Shown: one piece after another, positions 18,287 to 27,962 of the stretch
Layout of the letters: the number at the start of each line of letters is the position of its first letter
Numbering within the stretch: position 1 is the stretch's first letter
Source of the DNA: Clostridiales bacterium
GTDB lineage: Bacteria > Bacillota > Clostridia > Lachnospirales > Lachnospiraceae
Assembly: GCA_012518935.1 (NCBI GenBank)
Contig: JAAYRE010000032.1
Coordinates: forward strand, 1-41,790
DNA length: 41,790 nucleotides
Direction: 5' to 3'
Translations under genes and position numbers: made by a program
Notes under the pieces: generated by a model
Database searches by the model: none
The model's input: only the letters and a program-made list of their open reading frames with translations
What the model was told of the DNA's origin: nothing

Positions 18287-19999
18287 ATGGAAATAAATGA
18301 TTCAGGAAGATTAAAACATCAAAGGCTTCATAAAATAGTAGCCTCCGAATATGAATCTTCCTTAGCAAAAGCACAAGATATAAAACCCCCTAGGCAGGAG
18401 CCAAATATTTCCCCTTCAATTAATGAAGATAATATCATTAAAGGAGAAATAATTGACCTTAGGCTTCATGATGTCAAAATCAGGTTAGAACCCAGTGGTC
18501 AGGTTATTACAGCTAAGGTGTCAGCAAAGCTTCCTCTATCAATTGGACAGCTAGCTAACTTTATAGTTTCAGACAAAACAGGAGATCAGATTACCTTAAA
18601 ATTAATATCCTCTGATACTACTCCTATTAACGACCTGGTTTATAAGGCATTATATAGTGCCGGATTGGCTACTTCTGATAAGAATCTTAACTTAGTACAA
18701 GAACTATTAAAGTACAATATGCCTGTGGATAAAAAGACTCTTATGTCATTAATAAAACTTACATCCACTTATCCTGATACAGATATAACAACCCTTACAT
18801 TAATGTATAAAAACAACCTACCAATTAATACAAGCAGTGTTGCACAATTTGAATCATATCAGCAGGGAACCCATCAAATTCTTAATGAGCTAAACTCACT
18901 TGCGGATATAATACCTAATACAATATTTGATATCCAAAAATCAGATGACAACACAATAGATTTAACTAATGCCTATAAATCAGAAGAAGTTGTTATAAGC
19001 TCTAATGATAAGTGTCATTCACCTCATTTAGTTTCTGCTGATACAGATAATTTGTTAAGCCTACATAAAGAGATTCTTAATATTATCAGAGACGGGGAAA
19101 ACAGGCAAATAGAGTATATAACTAATAGAGAATTAAAACATATATTTACTGAAAATGAACTTATACAACTACAGGATGCTCTTAATCTAACATACCTACC
19201 AGACTCCATGACCTTAACCGAGCTTTATCATCATGTTAGTAACCTCTATAATAAAGGGAATGATTTTATCTCTATTATCAATAATATCAAACTAACAGCC
19301 CATGTATTTGAGGCTTTTATCGGCATGTCATATTATATGGCAAAATCTGACAAGGAGATTTTATTTGATCTTCTAAATACTAATAGCTATGAGGATTTTA
19401 TATATGATTCCCTACATAATCGTTGGACCTTAAGTCCCAAGGACCTGGTAACTTCCAATAAGGTTACTGAGTATTTTAGAAGATTAGAAAATGATTTAGA
19501 AAGTTTACAGGAGCTTTCAACAAATAGTAAAAGTTCCGATATTAGCAGTGTGAAATCTTCATTAAATAAACTGCAGGAAAATCTGCAGTTTATGAGAGAT
19601 TTGAATAATTTATTTTTATATGTCCAGCTACCCATCCGTCTACTAGGACAAGATGCCCATGGTGAATTATATGTATTCTCAAAAAAGAAGCAAGCTCTTG
19701 ATTTAACAGAGCAAATTAGCCTTCTTCTTCACCTTGACATGGCTAATCTGGGGCCATTAGATATTCATATGACCATGAAAGATAGATATGTACAAGCAGT
19801 ATTTTATCTAGAGAAAGAGTCTGAACATATTATTAAAGAACATATAAACCAGTTAATTAATCTACTTTCATTAAAAGGCTATACTCTTCAAGCAAAGACT
19901 GAAGTCTCCAGAGGAAAACCAGATTTTATTACTGATATATTGGAGCAAGATGTTAAGGAGCATATGGTATACCGTCATTCCTTTGATATTAGAGCGTAG
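18287..19999 (+). CDS. FliK-like flagellar hook-length control protein
   Basis: A 570-residue protein, low in motifs for most of its length, with an N-terminal beta-rich segment (GEIIDLRLHDVKIRLEPSGQ) and a long helical middle. The C-terminal part resembles the FliK hook-length domain: LLHLDMANLGPLDIHMTMKDRYVQAVFYLEKES, then a helix LINLLSLKGYTLQAKTEV. FliK measures hook length and switches export specificity of the flagellar secretion system. The N-terminal layout resembles the FliK-related family (DUF6240) of Clostridia. No other flagellar structural gene is in the window, so it is away from the main cluster. The ATG follows GGAGAAATAGT. The 3' end overlaps the convergent PilZ gene by 11 bases. 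Confidence 0.65.
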   Translation: MEINDSGRLKHQRLHKIVASEYESSLAKAQDIKPPRQEPNISPSINEDNIIKGEIIDLRLHDVKIRLEPSGQVITAKVSAKLPLSIGQLANFIVSDKTGDQITLKLISSDTTPINDLVYKALYSAGLATSDKNLNLVQELLKYNMPVDKKTLMSLIKLTSTYPDTDITTLTLMYKNNLPINTSSVAQFESYQQGTHQILNELNSLADIIPNTIFDIQKSDDNTIDLTNAYKSEEVVISSNDKCHSPHLVSADTDNLLSLHKEILNIIRDGENRQIEYITNRELKHIFTENELIQLQDALNLTYLPDSMTLTELYHHVSNLYNKGNDFISIINNIKLTAHVFEAFIGMSYYMAKSDKEILFDLLNTNSYEDFIYDSLHNRWTLSPKDLVTSNKVTEYFRRLENDLESLQELSTNSKSSDISSVKSSLNKLQENLQFMRDLNNLFLYVQLPIRLLGQDAHGELYVFSKKKQALDLTEQISLLLHLDMANLGPLDIHMTMKDRYVQAVFYLEKESEHIIKEHINQLINLLSLKGYTLQAKTEVSRGKPDFITDILEQDVKEHMVYRHSFDIRA

Positions 20000-20342
20000 A
20001 CACCTGCTTATCATCATAGGCATCAAAAACATATGAAAGAATTTCTGCCATACCTACAAATTCGCATCCATACATGGTTTGCTTATCATCAATGGGCTGA
20101 CTACGGATTATTTTCACAACAGTACGAAGAGTTTCTTTATCTCCTAGGTTGATATTTGCATTGAAATAATAACCTAGGGGTAGTTTACTCTCCGAGCTAA
20201 AGCCTATCCCAGATTTTGAAATATCCAAAACTTTTATTGGAGCGTTAATATTTAATACTTTAACATAGTCTTGCTTATATAGTTCGTTAATTTCTAAGGA
20301 CAAATTAATTGACATCCTTTTATCTCTTCGTCTATCTTTCAT
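19989..20342 (-). CDS. PilZ-domain protein, probable c-di-GMP receptor
   Basis: A single PilZ domain. The c-di-GMP motifs are RxxxR in RRRDKRMS at the very N terminus and DxSxxG in DISKSGIGF near residue 63; YGCEFVGM is the usual closing strand. It probably binds cyclic di-GMP and modulates motility or envelope functions. The track starts at TTG inside the ribosome site. The ATG at 20342 with TGGAGGTGCATT upstream is preferred, giving 117 residues. It lies 60 bases after gatB on the same strand and could be the last gene of that unit. Its last codons overlap the FliK-like gene on the other strand. Confidence 0.9.
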   Translation of the reverse strand: MKDRRRDKRMSINLSLEINELYKQDYVKVLNINAPIKVLDISKSGIGFSSESKLPLGYYFNANINLGDKETLRTVVKIIRSQPIDDKQTMYGCEFVGMAEILSYVFDAYDDKQVSTL

Positions 20343-20402
20343 AATGCACCTCCAATCCAATGATGATGTAATTATATTACAAATTCATAAGTATAACAAT
20401 GA

Positions 20403-21833
20403 TTATTGTAAAAGTTCTAAAAGAATTTTTCTTACCAGGGAGGGATCTGCTCTTCCATTCAATTCTTTCATAGTCTGACCCATAAGGTATCCCAAGGCTT
20501 TTGCCTTGCCTTGCTTATAATCAGATACTGACTTGGGATTATTATTAATTACCCTTAGGGCGGCACTGCCAAGTATCTTATCATCTGATATAATCCCTAA
20601 TCCGTGCTTATTAACGTATACTTCGGGATCAATATTTTTTAGAAATATTTCCTCAAACACTTCTTTTGCAATGGTGCGATTAATCTGGCCTTTATCTACC
20701 ATCAAAATCAGCTTAGCCAAATTATCAGGATTAAAATCAATATCCCATACATCCATTTCATTTGCTCTGATAATACGCATACCCTCTACCATCAGCCAAT
20801 TAGAGACTTCCTTTGGCATATGGCAAAGCTTGGCAGTCTCTTCAAATATATCAGCTATTTTCTTAGATGAGGTAAGAACTTCTGCATCATACAAAGAGAT
20901 ATCATAATCTCTCTGAAAACGAAATATTTTTTCATCCCTAAACTCCGGTAGCCTAGCCTTAATCTCATCTATCCAGTCTGAAGATATAATAAGTGGGGGT
21001 ATATCAGGATCAGGAAAATAACGATAGTCCTCTATATTCTCCTTTGCCCTCATCCTAATACTTTCATTACTTACATCGTCCCAGCGTCTGGTCTCTAGTG
21101 CCACTTGACCACCATTTCTTAAAATCTCTATCTGTCTGGCACTTTCACTCTCTATAGCTCTAGCTATGGCTTTAAATGAGTTTATGTTCTTCATCTCTGT
21201 TCTGGTACCAAGGGTTATGGCACCAGCTTCTCTAACTGATAGATTTAGATCAACTCGAATAGAACCTTCTTCCATCTTGCAGTCAGATACACCAAGATAT
21301 TGTAAGATTGACTTTAATTTATCTAAGAAGGCCAGAACTTCATCTGCAGAATGCATGTCAGCTTCAGTTACAATTTCAATAAGGGGAATGCCGGCACGAT
21401 TATAGTCAATATAAGTTTTATCTTTTTCCCAATCATGAAGTAATCTACCAGCATCTTCTTCTAAGTGTAACTCATGGATTCTAATAATCTTCTCCTGGCC
21501 TGATTCATTAATTATTACCTTACCCTTTTGTGCTAGGGGATAGTATAACTGAGATATTTGATATGCCTTAGGAAGATCAGGATAGTAGTAATTTTTCCTG
21601 TCAAACATTGTATCCCTTGTAATAGTACAATTAAGAGCAAGTCCCACCGCCACCCCATACTCTACAGCCTTTTTATTAAGGACCGGCAGTGTGCCTGGCA
21701 TTCCGGTACATACAGGACAACAACTGCTATTAGCTTCAAGGCTAAACTTAGTAGAGCAAGCACAAAAAATCTTAGAGGCAGTAGATAATTCAACATGTAC
21801 CTCCAAGCCAATATCTAATTCATATTCTTTCAT
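20403..21833 (-). CDS. gatB: Asp/Glu-tRNA amidotransferase subunit B
   Basis: tRNA-binding and kinase-like subunit of GatCAB, which converts mischarged Glu-tRNA-Gln (and Asp-tRNA-Asn) to the amide form. Family signatures are GLEVHVELSTASKIFC, CCPVCTGMPGTLPVLNKKAVEY, FDRKNYYYPDLPKAYQISQ, HLEEDAGRLLHD, YNRAGIPLIEIVTE and EDYRYFPDPDIPPL. The C-terminal GatB/YqeY-like domain ends KALGYLMGQTMKELNGRADPSLVRKILLELL. The 476 residues are full length. The ATG at 21833 has GGGAGAATAAGTC upstream. It is the last gene of the gatC-gatA-gatB block. Confidence 0.98.
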   Translation of the reverse strand: MKEYELDIGLEVHVELSTASKIFCACSTKFSLEANSSCCPVCTGMPGTLPVLNKKAVEYGVAVGLALNCTITRDTMFDRKNYYYPDLPKAYQISQLYYPLAQKGKVIINESGQEKIIRIHELHLEEDAGRLLHDWEKDKTYIDYNRAGIPLIEIVTEADMHSADEVLAFLDKLKSILQYLGVSDCKMEEGSIRVDLNLSVREAGAITLGTRTEMKNINSFKAIARAIESESARQIEILRNGGQVALETRRWDDVSNESIRMRAKENIEDYRYFPDPDIPPLIISSDWIDEIKARLPEFRDEKIFRFQRDYDISLYDAEVLTSSKKIADIFEETAKLCHMPKEVSNWLMVEGMRIIRANEMDVWDIDFNPDNLAKLILMVDKGQINRTIAKEVFEEIFLKNIDPEVYVNKHGLGIISDDKILGSAALRVINNNPKSVSDYKQGKAKALGYLMGQTMKELNGRADPSLVRKILLELLQ

Positions 21834-21876
21834 GACTTATTCTCCCATTAAAACACAAAGTAATTATCATTTATTA

Positions 21877-23346
21877 TTATGTTAATATAGAAGGTCTCTC
21901 ATATGGCCTTGTCTGTTCAAATGCATAAGCTGCCCGAATAATATTCTTCTCACCAAACTGCTTGGCAATCAATTGAATACCAATCGGCAGACCATTTCTA
22001 TCTTGACCACAAGGAAGACAAACAGCAGGAAGACCTGCCAAATTCACAGATGCATTAAGCATCTCTGATTGATGCTTTTCCTTAGGATCATTAACCTTAT
22101 AATTTAGTGGAGGAGCAGTTTTTATTTGCTCTGGGCTTAGTAGAACATCGTATTTTTCAAAGGCTTCTTCATAGGCCTGATATATTAACCTTCTAATCTT
22201 TCTTGCCTTATTATAATAGTCTTCATATTTGCCAGGGCTTTGAGTAAATGCCCCTAGCATAATTCTACGCTTTACCTCATCTCCAAAAGCTTCACTTCTT
22301 GATTTGATATATAGCTCTTGGATTCCTTCATATTCTTCAATTCCATAACCATATTTTAAACCATCAAATCTTGATAAGCTTGATGTAGCTTCCGCACATG
22401 ATATTACGAAATAGGCTTGGGGAGAATACCTAAGTACATTCATATCAAAAAATTCCACATCAGCTCCCAGACCCTTATATGTTTTTACCACCTCAGTAAA
22501 TTTCTTGTGAACATCATCATCTAAACCTTCATCAAGATAAAGCTTTGGAATGCCTATCCTCATGCCTTTTATATCATCAACAAGAGCTTCTCTATATGAA
22601 TAATTCTTTTTTCTTATGGATGTCGAATCTTTGGGATCATGTCCTGAAATCACTTCCAACATAGCCACACAGTCAGAAACACATCTACCAATAGGTCCTA
22701 TCTGATCTAGGGAAGGAGCAAAGGGTATCAAACCATATCTAGATACTGTTCCATATGTGGGCTTAATCCCCACTACGCCACAAAATGATGCTGGTTGCCT
22801 TATGGAGCCCCCTGTGTCAGAGCCCAAGGATATATAGGCTTCCTCAGCAGCTACTACGGAAGCAGAGCCACCACTTGAACCTCCCGGTACATGCTTAACA
22901 TTCCAAGGATTCTTTGTGGCCCCAAAATAAGAGCTTGTAGTGGTGCCTCCCATGGCAAACTCATCTAAATTAACTTTCCCAATAAGAATTACCCCTGCTT
23001 CTTTAAGTCTCTCAATGACTGTAGCATCATAGCTTGGTATAAATTCCTCAAGCATTTTTGAGGCACAGGTTGTTCTTACTGATTTTGTACATATATTATC
23101 TTTTATAGCAACTAAAACTCCCGCCAATGGAGAGTCAGCTAATCCACCGGTATCAATCCTTTGTTGAACGAACTTTGCTTGTCTATATGCTTCATCCTCC
23201 ATTATAGTAATATAGCTATTATATAGTGGCTCCCTTTCATATACGGCATTTAGTTGTGTTCTTAACACTTCTATTACTGACAACTCTTTATCTTTAATCT
23301 TTCTTGCCAGCCGCAGTGCTTCCATTGATGTAATGTCATTAATCAT
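21877..23346 (-). CDS. gatA: Asp/Glu-tRNA amidotransferase subunit A
   Basis: Amidase-signature glutaminase subunit that supplies ammonia to GatB. The Ser-Ser-Lys triad is visible: K82 in VAIKDNIC, cis-serine S157 in PGGSSGGSASVVAA and nucleophile S181 in GSDTGGSIRQPASFCG. The C-terminal EMLNASVNLAGLPAVCLPCG and GIQLIAKQFGE are typical. The 489-residue length is normal. The ATG at 23346 follows TTGGAGGGTTAAG. It lies 16 bases downstream of gatC and 43 upstream of gatB. The complete GatCAB suggests that this organism uses the indirect route for Gln-tRNA, though absence of GlnS cannot be seen here. Confidence 0.98.
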   Translation of the reverse strand: MINDITSMEALRLARKIKDKELSVIEVLRTQLNAVYEREPLYNSYITIMEDEAYRQAKFVQQRIDTGGLADSPLAGVLVAIKDNICTKSVRTTCASKMLEEFIPSYDATVIERLKEAGVILIGKVNLDEFAMGGTTTSSYFGATKNPWNVKHVPGGSSGGSASVVAAEEAYISLGSDTGGSIRQPASFCGVVGIKPTYGTVSRYGLIPFAPSLDQIGPIGRCVSDCVAMLEVISGHDPKDSTSIRKKNYSYREALVDDIKGMRIGIPKLYLDEGLDDDVHKKFTEVVKTYKGLGADVEFFDMNVLRYSPQAYFVISCAEATSSLSRFDGLKYGYGIEEYEGIQELYIKSRSEAFGDEVKRRIMLGAFTQSPGKYEDYYNKARKIRRLIYQAYEEAFEKYDVLLSPEQIKTAPPLNYKVNDPKEKHQSEMLNASVNLAGLPAVCLPCGQDRNGLPIGIQLIAKQFGEKNIIRAAYAFEQTRPYERPSILT

Positions 23347-23362
23347 CTTAACCCTCCAAACC

Positions 23363-23629
23363 CTAATCCCTTAATACCTTAATCTTATCAATCTCAGAAT
23401 TAAGTTGACCACTTGTATCATAACATATGACTTCATCTTCCCTAAAGACATTAGTTTGTGGAAGCACATGGGTCAAAGGCTTGACATTACTGGTATCTAG
23501 TTCCTTCATGGTGTCAATATATTCAAGCATCTTATTTAACTCTTTAGTAATTTGCTTCTCATCTTTATCTGTAAAAGATAACTTAACTGCATTGGCAATA
23601 TAGGTGAAATTATCTTTGTTAATATGCAT
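23363..23629 (-). CDS. gatC: Asp/Glu-tRNA amidotransferase subunit C
   Basis: Small helical and extended subunit that wraps GatA and GatB together. NKDNFTYIANAVKLSFTDKDEKQITKELNKMLEYIDTMKELDT and VKPLTHVLPQTNVFREDEV follow the family pattern closely. The track begins at an ATG (23641) with no ribosome site at a useful distance. The ATG four codons later, preceded by GAGGGAAAAG, aligns with the usual GatC N terminus and gives 88 residues. The first start remains possible. It is the first gene of gatCAB. No strong promoter or terminator is evident between it and the sulfatase gene upstream. Confidence 0.92.
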   Translation of the reverse strand: MHINKDNFTYIANAVKLSFTDKDEKQITKELNKMLEYIDTMKELDTSNVKPLTHVLPQTNVFREDEVICYDTSGQLNSEIDKIKVLRD

Positions 23630-23752
23630 CTTTTCCCTCATTTCAAGATTTTTATATAAACCTTCTGAGATTTTAAATATATCTACTTTTTATACTCTGT
23701 TATAAAGCAAATATTTATCCATCTGTAATATAAAAATATTTTCAAGAATGAA

Positions 23753-25837
23753 TTAATTAAAACTCTCTGGGTAATTAGGAAAAACATAACGGTAATAGTC
23801 ATACTTTACTATGCTTTTTGATATGGTAAACTTATTCTTGATTATATTGTTGATATTCTTTACATAGTTCTTTGGAAGTTTTTCGTCGGTTAACTTAATA
23901 ACTTCACCGGTTGCAGAATTAAACATAACCTTATCTGTAATAAAACTTCGGTTATTTAAAATCACCAGAGGTTCTGCATCTGAAAAAATATCTCGGCCCA
24001 TAAGCAGCCTTGAATCATAGGTAAGTCCAAAAAGGTTACTTAGGGTAGGAAGTATGTCAAGACTTGAAGCTGGCTTATCTATAATGATTGGTGTTTCAAT
24101 CCCTGGATTCCATAAAATAAAATGATTTCTATACACTTCAAAATTCGGATCTACCACATGACCTGCCAATTCATCTAATCTTTCCTTCTCCCATCCATAA
24201 GGATAATGATCAGCACTTAAAGCTATGACTGTATTATCTACTACCCCGGCTTCTGTTAATCTATTTATTAATTCTTCCAGGGCCCTATCTAGCTCAATTT
24301 GACAGGCAATATATGCCCTAGCATCGGATGAGTAAGGCAAATCCTTAACTAGATCCTTGTTTTTGTAAGACATGCTATTACCTACAAATGTGTAATTCAT
24401 ATGGCCACTGACAGTAAGATAATATACATGAAAGGGTTCTTCACCAGTAAATTCATCTACTGTGTGCTCTATCATTTCTAAATCAGAAGCTGGCCAGACT
24501 TTTGAATCAAGAACCAAGCCATTTCCTAATCCTTTATATGAATAACCCAGATTAGGATAAGTCCTATCTCTCTCATAGTAGGTATAAGTGTGATTATGAT
24601 AGGCCCTACTATTTAAACCTAATAGGTTAAATTGATTACCCAAGGCAAAGGGCATCAAATTATTCCTAGAATGATACATGCTTCTTGTTCCAACAGGTAT
24701 AAGACCTGTCATTGCCACATATTCTCCGTCACTGGTACTGGTTTGCCAAAGAGCAGTATAAAAGTTGGTAAATATAAAACCTTCATTAGTTAACTTATAT
24801 AAGGTAGGTGTCACTTCCTTATGAACGGCATAGGGAGAAAAACCCTCTGCAGTTATCATAATAAGGTTATATCCCTTAAACATACCTGTATATTCGTTCT
24901 TATTAGTAGGGGTTTCAGCGGCAAAATAATTATGAATGGTACTAATTATATTATCATCTTCATTCTCTGCCAATTCTTTAAAATCAATATTCATAATATT
25001 TGGTGATGTGTCAATGGGTATAGGCGTCGGACTAGGTGTAGCTGTTGGTAGGGGTGTGTTAGGAGTTGGTGAGGCTTGCTCATTTGGAATACTTGAAGTT
25101 GGTGCAACTTGCTTATGGGGATTATTAGGCTTAGTTACAGTAGTATCAGGTATGATTGTAGGTTTGGGACTAATTACAGAGTTGGTATCAGCCAAGACCA
25201 ACTCATCATCCTCATATAAACCTGAAAGGTCAAATCTAGTTAAGGTAAGAATCCCCAGCTGCTGCCCACTTAATTCAGGAACCTTGCTGTTATAATATAA
25301 ATCATAAGGGCTATAATCATTTTTTCCGTGGAAGGGAAGTATAAGCAAAGCAATAAGGTGAAAAAATAAAACACCAACAAAAAGATAGATATCCTCCTTG
25401 ATATCTCTCTTTTCACATATGAACACATATTTAATCAAATAATATAAAACCACCAGAGGGATCATTATTAGCAATATTGGAAACAGATTTGTTTTTATGG
25501 CATGATTTACATCGTCTGTAAATTCTGTCAGTGCATCATTAGCCATACCAAGAGACTGAAATGAGAAATACACCTTGAATATATTATAATAGACCAACTG
25601 CACTGAAAAAACCAAACAAGTAATAGATGTAATCGCCCACATTATAAGCCTGTTCCCAAATTCATCTAATATTCCAGAAACAAATGTGAATAAACATCCT
25701 ATGGGGATTGTAAATATAATCGGGTAAATTATTTTGCTATCTATAGCTTTGTATAAGTACAAATGAACAAGTAACTCTAGATATATGAGAGTTCCAATAA
25801 AAAATAGTAAGGGATATAGAAGTTTTTTTCTATGCAA
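23753..25837 (-). CDS. LTA-synthase-like membrane sulfatase/phosphotransferase
   Basis: Alkaline-phosphatase-superfamily membrane enzyme resembling lipoteichoic acid synthase. Five hydrophobic helices occupy roughly residues 5-190. A Pro/Thr/Ser-rich linker follows (SPTPNTPLPTATPSPTPIP), then an extracellular sulfatase-type domain. Visible active-site features are ITAEGFSPYAVHK, WQTSTSDGEYVAMTGL (nucleophile Thr/Ser region), HNHTYTYYERD, YYLTVSGHMNYTF and ALSADHYPYG. Its likely role is transfer of glycerol-phosphate or another head group to a surface polymer; the exact substrate is unknown. The best start is a TTG at 25837, seven bases after AAGG and five after the stop of the upstream S66 gene. 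The track TTG at 25855 overlaps that gene. Confidence 0.85.
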   Translation of the reverse strand: MHRKKLLYPLLFFIGTLIYLELLVHLYLYKAIDSKIIYPIIFTIPIGCLFTFVSGILDEFGNRLIMWAITSITCLVFSVQLVYYNIFKVYFSFQSLGMANDALTEFTDDVNHAIKTNLFPILLIMIPLVVLYYLIKYVFICEKRDIKEDIYLFVGVLFFHLIALLILPFHGKNDYSPYDLYYNSKVPELSGQQLGILTLTRFDLSGLYEDDELVLADTNSVISPKPTIIPDTTVTKPNNPHKQVAPTSSIPNEQASPTPNTPLPTATPSPTPIPIDTSPNIMNIDFKELAENEDDNIISTIHNYFAAETPTNKNEYTGMFKGYNLIMITAEGFSPYAVHKEVTPTLYKLTNEGFIFTNFYTALWQTSTSDGEYVAMTGLIPVGTRSMYHSRNNLMPFALGNQFNLLGLNSRAYHNHTYTYYERDRTYPNLGYSYKGLGNGLVLDSKVWPASDLEMIEHTVDEFTGEEPFHVYYLTVSGHMNYTFVGNSMSYKNKDLVKDLPYSSDARAYIACQIELDRALEELINRLTEAGVVDNTVIALSADHYPYGWEKERLDELAGHVVDPNFEVYRNHFILWNPGIETPIIIDKPASSLDILPTLSNLFGLTYDSRLLMGRDIFSDAEPLVILNNRSFITDKVMFNSATGEVIKLTDEKLPKNYVKNINNIIKNKFTISKSIVKYDYYRYVFPNYPESFN

Positions 25838-25841
25838 ATCA

Positions 25842-26870
25842 TTACCTTCTTTCAAAAATAATTGTACCTTTATTATTTTTACTATTAACCCTAGCTAATG
25901 CCCCGTTAATCATCGTAAATTGCGGTGGTTTATGACCAATGTCAGCCTCCAGAATAATCGGTAGATTTAATTCTTTAAGAGCAGAGCAAACGCTTTCTTC
26001 ATAGGATATATCATATTGGCTTCCAAACATAGCAGGGCGTCCAAATATAAAGCCCACAGCATGGTTAAACCATCCAGCTTCCTTAAGCTGCCAAAGTCCT
26101 CGGTACAATGCCTCACTATTAAGGTCATAGCTTTCAAGAAACCACAAGATACCATCATCCCGATATCTTTCTATGAATTCTTTAGTTTTATCAAATCTCG
26201 TACCCACAAGATTTAAAAGGCAATCCAAACATCCACCTAAGGCTCGACCATGTAAGTTAATCTCATTATTATCATCCACTTGGCCTGACATTATATTTTT
26301 CCATTCTACATTCTTTTCAAGTACAAACCCTTCAAGACCAGTTATTCTCTTATAATATCCGTCCTGGAAGTGTTCAAAACTCTTTTGAGTTATATCCTGA
26401 CCTTCAAGTATTCGAGTATTATTAAGCAGGGAATGATGCCAATTCTCCATACCAAAGGTTCCAAAATTATATGAATATATGGTGGCAATATCAAGATTTG
26501 TTGTTATTGTAAAGGTAAGTCCTGTTGTATCTGAAAAACCCTGAACCCATTTTGGGTTTTTTGCTATTAGATCAAAGTTTATATAGGAAAGCATTTCCAC
26601 AAGATAATCTCCTCCACTGGCGGCAAAGATTACTCTTATCTCAGGATCTGTAATTAGTTCCATTAATTCCTTTGCTCTTGTCCTGCCATCAGAGCTTCTT
26701 CCTTTATAACTGCTCCGAACATTTTGTGTTACAATCACAGGATAGCCCAATTCTTCAAAGTGAGAAATTGCACTATCTAGCCTCCTAAAGTCAATGTCAT
26801 TATCATAGCCTGATGATGTTGCTGTTACACCTATATTAAAGCCCTTTTCCAGCTTAAATGGATATATCAT
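25842..26870 (-). CDS. LD-carboxypeptidase, peptidase S66 family
   Basis: Serine peptidase of the LdcA/MccF family, which trims the terminal D-Ala from L,D-linked muropeptides or acts on related peptide-nucleotide substrates. The Ser-Glu-His triad is seen as S113 in QGFSDTTGL, E246 in WFLESYDLN and H313 in EADIGHKPPQ. AASGGDYLVEML, which positions the oxyanion loop, is also present. The 342 residues fit the family, and no signal peptide is present, so it is cytosolic. It lies between dapF upstream and the LTA-synthase-like gene downstream, and a peptidoglycan-recycling role suits those neighbours. Muropeptide versus MccF-type substrate cannot be told from sequence alone. Confidence 0.9.
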   Translation of the reverse strand: MIYPFKLEKGFNIGVTATSSGYDNDIDFRRLDSAISHFEELGYPVIVTQNVRSSYKGRSSDGRTRAKELMELITDPEIRVIFAASGGDYLVEMLSYINFDLIAKNPKWVQGFSDTTGLTFTITTNLDIATIYSYNFGTFGMENWHHSLLNNTRILEGQDITQKSFEHFQDGYYKRITGLEGFVLEKNVEWKNIMSGQVDDNNEINLHGRALGGCLDCLLNLVGTRFDKTKEFIERYRDDGILWFLESYDLNSEALYRGLWQLKEAGWFNHAVGFIFGRPAMFGSQYDISYEESVCSALKELNLPIILEADIGHKPPQFTMINGALARVNSKNNKGTIIFERR

Positions 26871-26903
26871 TTTATCCTATACCTCCGTAAATCTAATAAA
26901 AAT

Positions 26904-26932
26904 AGTATATCATTTTAGGTAAAAGATAACAA
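26904..26932 (-). promoter_or_regulatory. Candidate promoter for the S66 peptidase gene
   Basis: Minus-strand TTGTTA (26932-26927), 17-base spacer, TATACT (26909-26904), about 34 bases upstream of the ATG. It would give this gene and the sulfatase gene a start independent of dapF. Confidence 0.5.
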
Positions 26933-26950
26933 GTCAATGGACCTTGCCAT

Positions 26951-27784
26951 TTATATATCTATATGTCCAGTAAATACTGTTACAGCTTCGCCTGTCATAT
27001 ATACAATGTTCTCTTCACGATTGTATTCAATATACAAGTCCCCACCCAATAATGATACTTTTACTTCATTATCAGTAAGGTTGTTTAGTACACTTGCCAC
27101 TGCGCTGGCACAAGCACCGGTACCACAGGCTAGAGTTTCGCCTGAACCTCTTTCCCATACCCGCATCTTAATATGATTACGATTTATAACTTCTACGAAC
27201 TCTGTATTAACCCTATCAGGAAATATTTCATGATTCTCAAACTGTGGTCCAATTATATCAAGAGGTAAATCATCTGTATTTTTAACAAAAACTACAGCAT
27301 GGGGATTGCCAACCGATAGGCAAGTAATTCTATACTCTTTGCCCCCTACTATAATTGGCTCATTCACTAACATATCTTTATCCGAAATAACTGGTATATC
27401 CTTAGGTAAAAATAACGGATAACCCATATCAACAGTAACTAAGGATACTTGCCCATCCTTTATAGTTAGATCAAGCTTCTTGATACCACTTAAGGTTTCT
27501 ATCCTAAGCTGTTTCTTATCAGTTAAGCCCATATCATATACATACTTTCCTACACAGCGAATCCCGTTACCACACATCTTACCTCTAGAGCCATCACTAT
27601 TATACATATCCATAAAAAAATCCGCCTTATCGGAAGGCTTAATTAGTATTAAACCATCAGATCCGATTCCAAAATGCCTATCGCTGACTTTGACGGCTAC
27701 TTGAGGGGCATTTTCAATCTTTTCCTTGGTACAGTCCACATATATATAATCATTTCCGCATCCTTGCATCTTTGTAAACTTCAT
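26951..27784 (-). CDS. dapF: Diaminopimelate epimerase
   Basis: PLP-independent epimerase that makes meso-diaminopimelate from the LL form, for lysine and peptidoglycan. The two catalytic cysteines are C71 in GKMCGNGIRCVG and C220 in GETLACGTGACASA. The N-terminal KMQGCGNDYIYVD and FGIGSDGLI are typical, and the 277 residues are full length. The ATG at 27784 has GAGGAGGATGTTTTA upstream. It is divergent from the PilZ gene at 27963 and upstream of the LD-carboxypeptidase on the same strand. This clusters genes that make and process meso-DAP-containing wall. Confidence 0.97.
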   Translation of the reverse strand: MKFTKMQGCGNDYIYVDCTKEKIENAPQVAVKVSDRHFGIGSDGLILIKPSDKADFFMDMYNSDGSRGKMCGNGIRCVGKYVYDMGLTDKKQLRIETLSGIKKLDLTIKDGQVSLVTVDMGYPLFLPKDIPVISDKDMLVNEPIIVGGKEYRITCLSVGNPHAVVFVKNTDDLPLDIIGPQFENHEIFPDRVNTEFVEVINRNHIKMRVWERGSGETLACGTGACASAVASVLNNLTDNEVKVSLLGGDLYIEYNREENIVYMTGEAVTVFTGHIDI

Positions 27785-27962
27785 TAAAACATCCTCCTCA
27801 TTTAAATATATATATTATTATTGAATTTCTATCATTGTAATAATATAATAAATGTAAGTCAATCTTAAAAATATATCGAATAATATATATATATGTTGAA
27901 TATTTAGCCATTATGTCATATACTTACAATGGTTGCTTAGTAACATATTAGGAGGGAAGACT

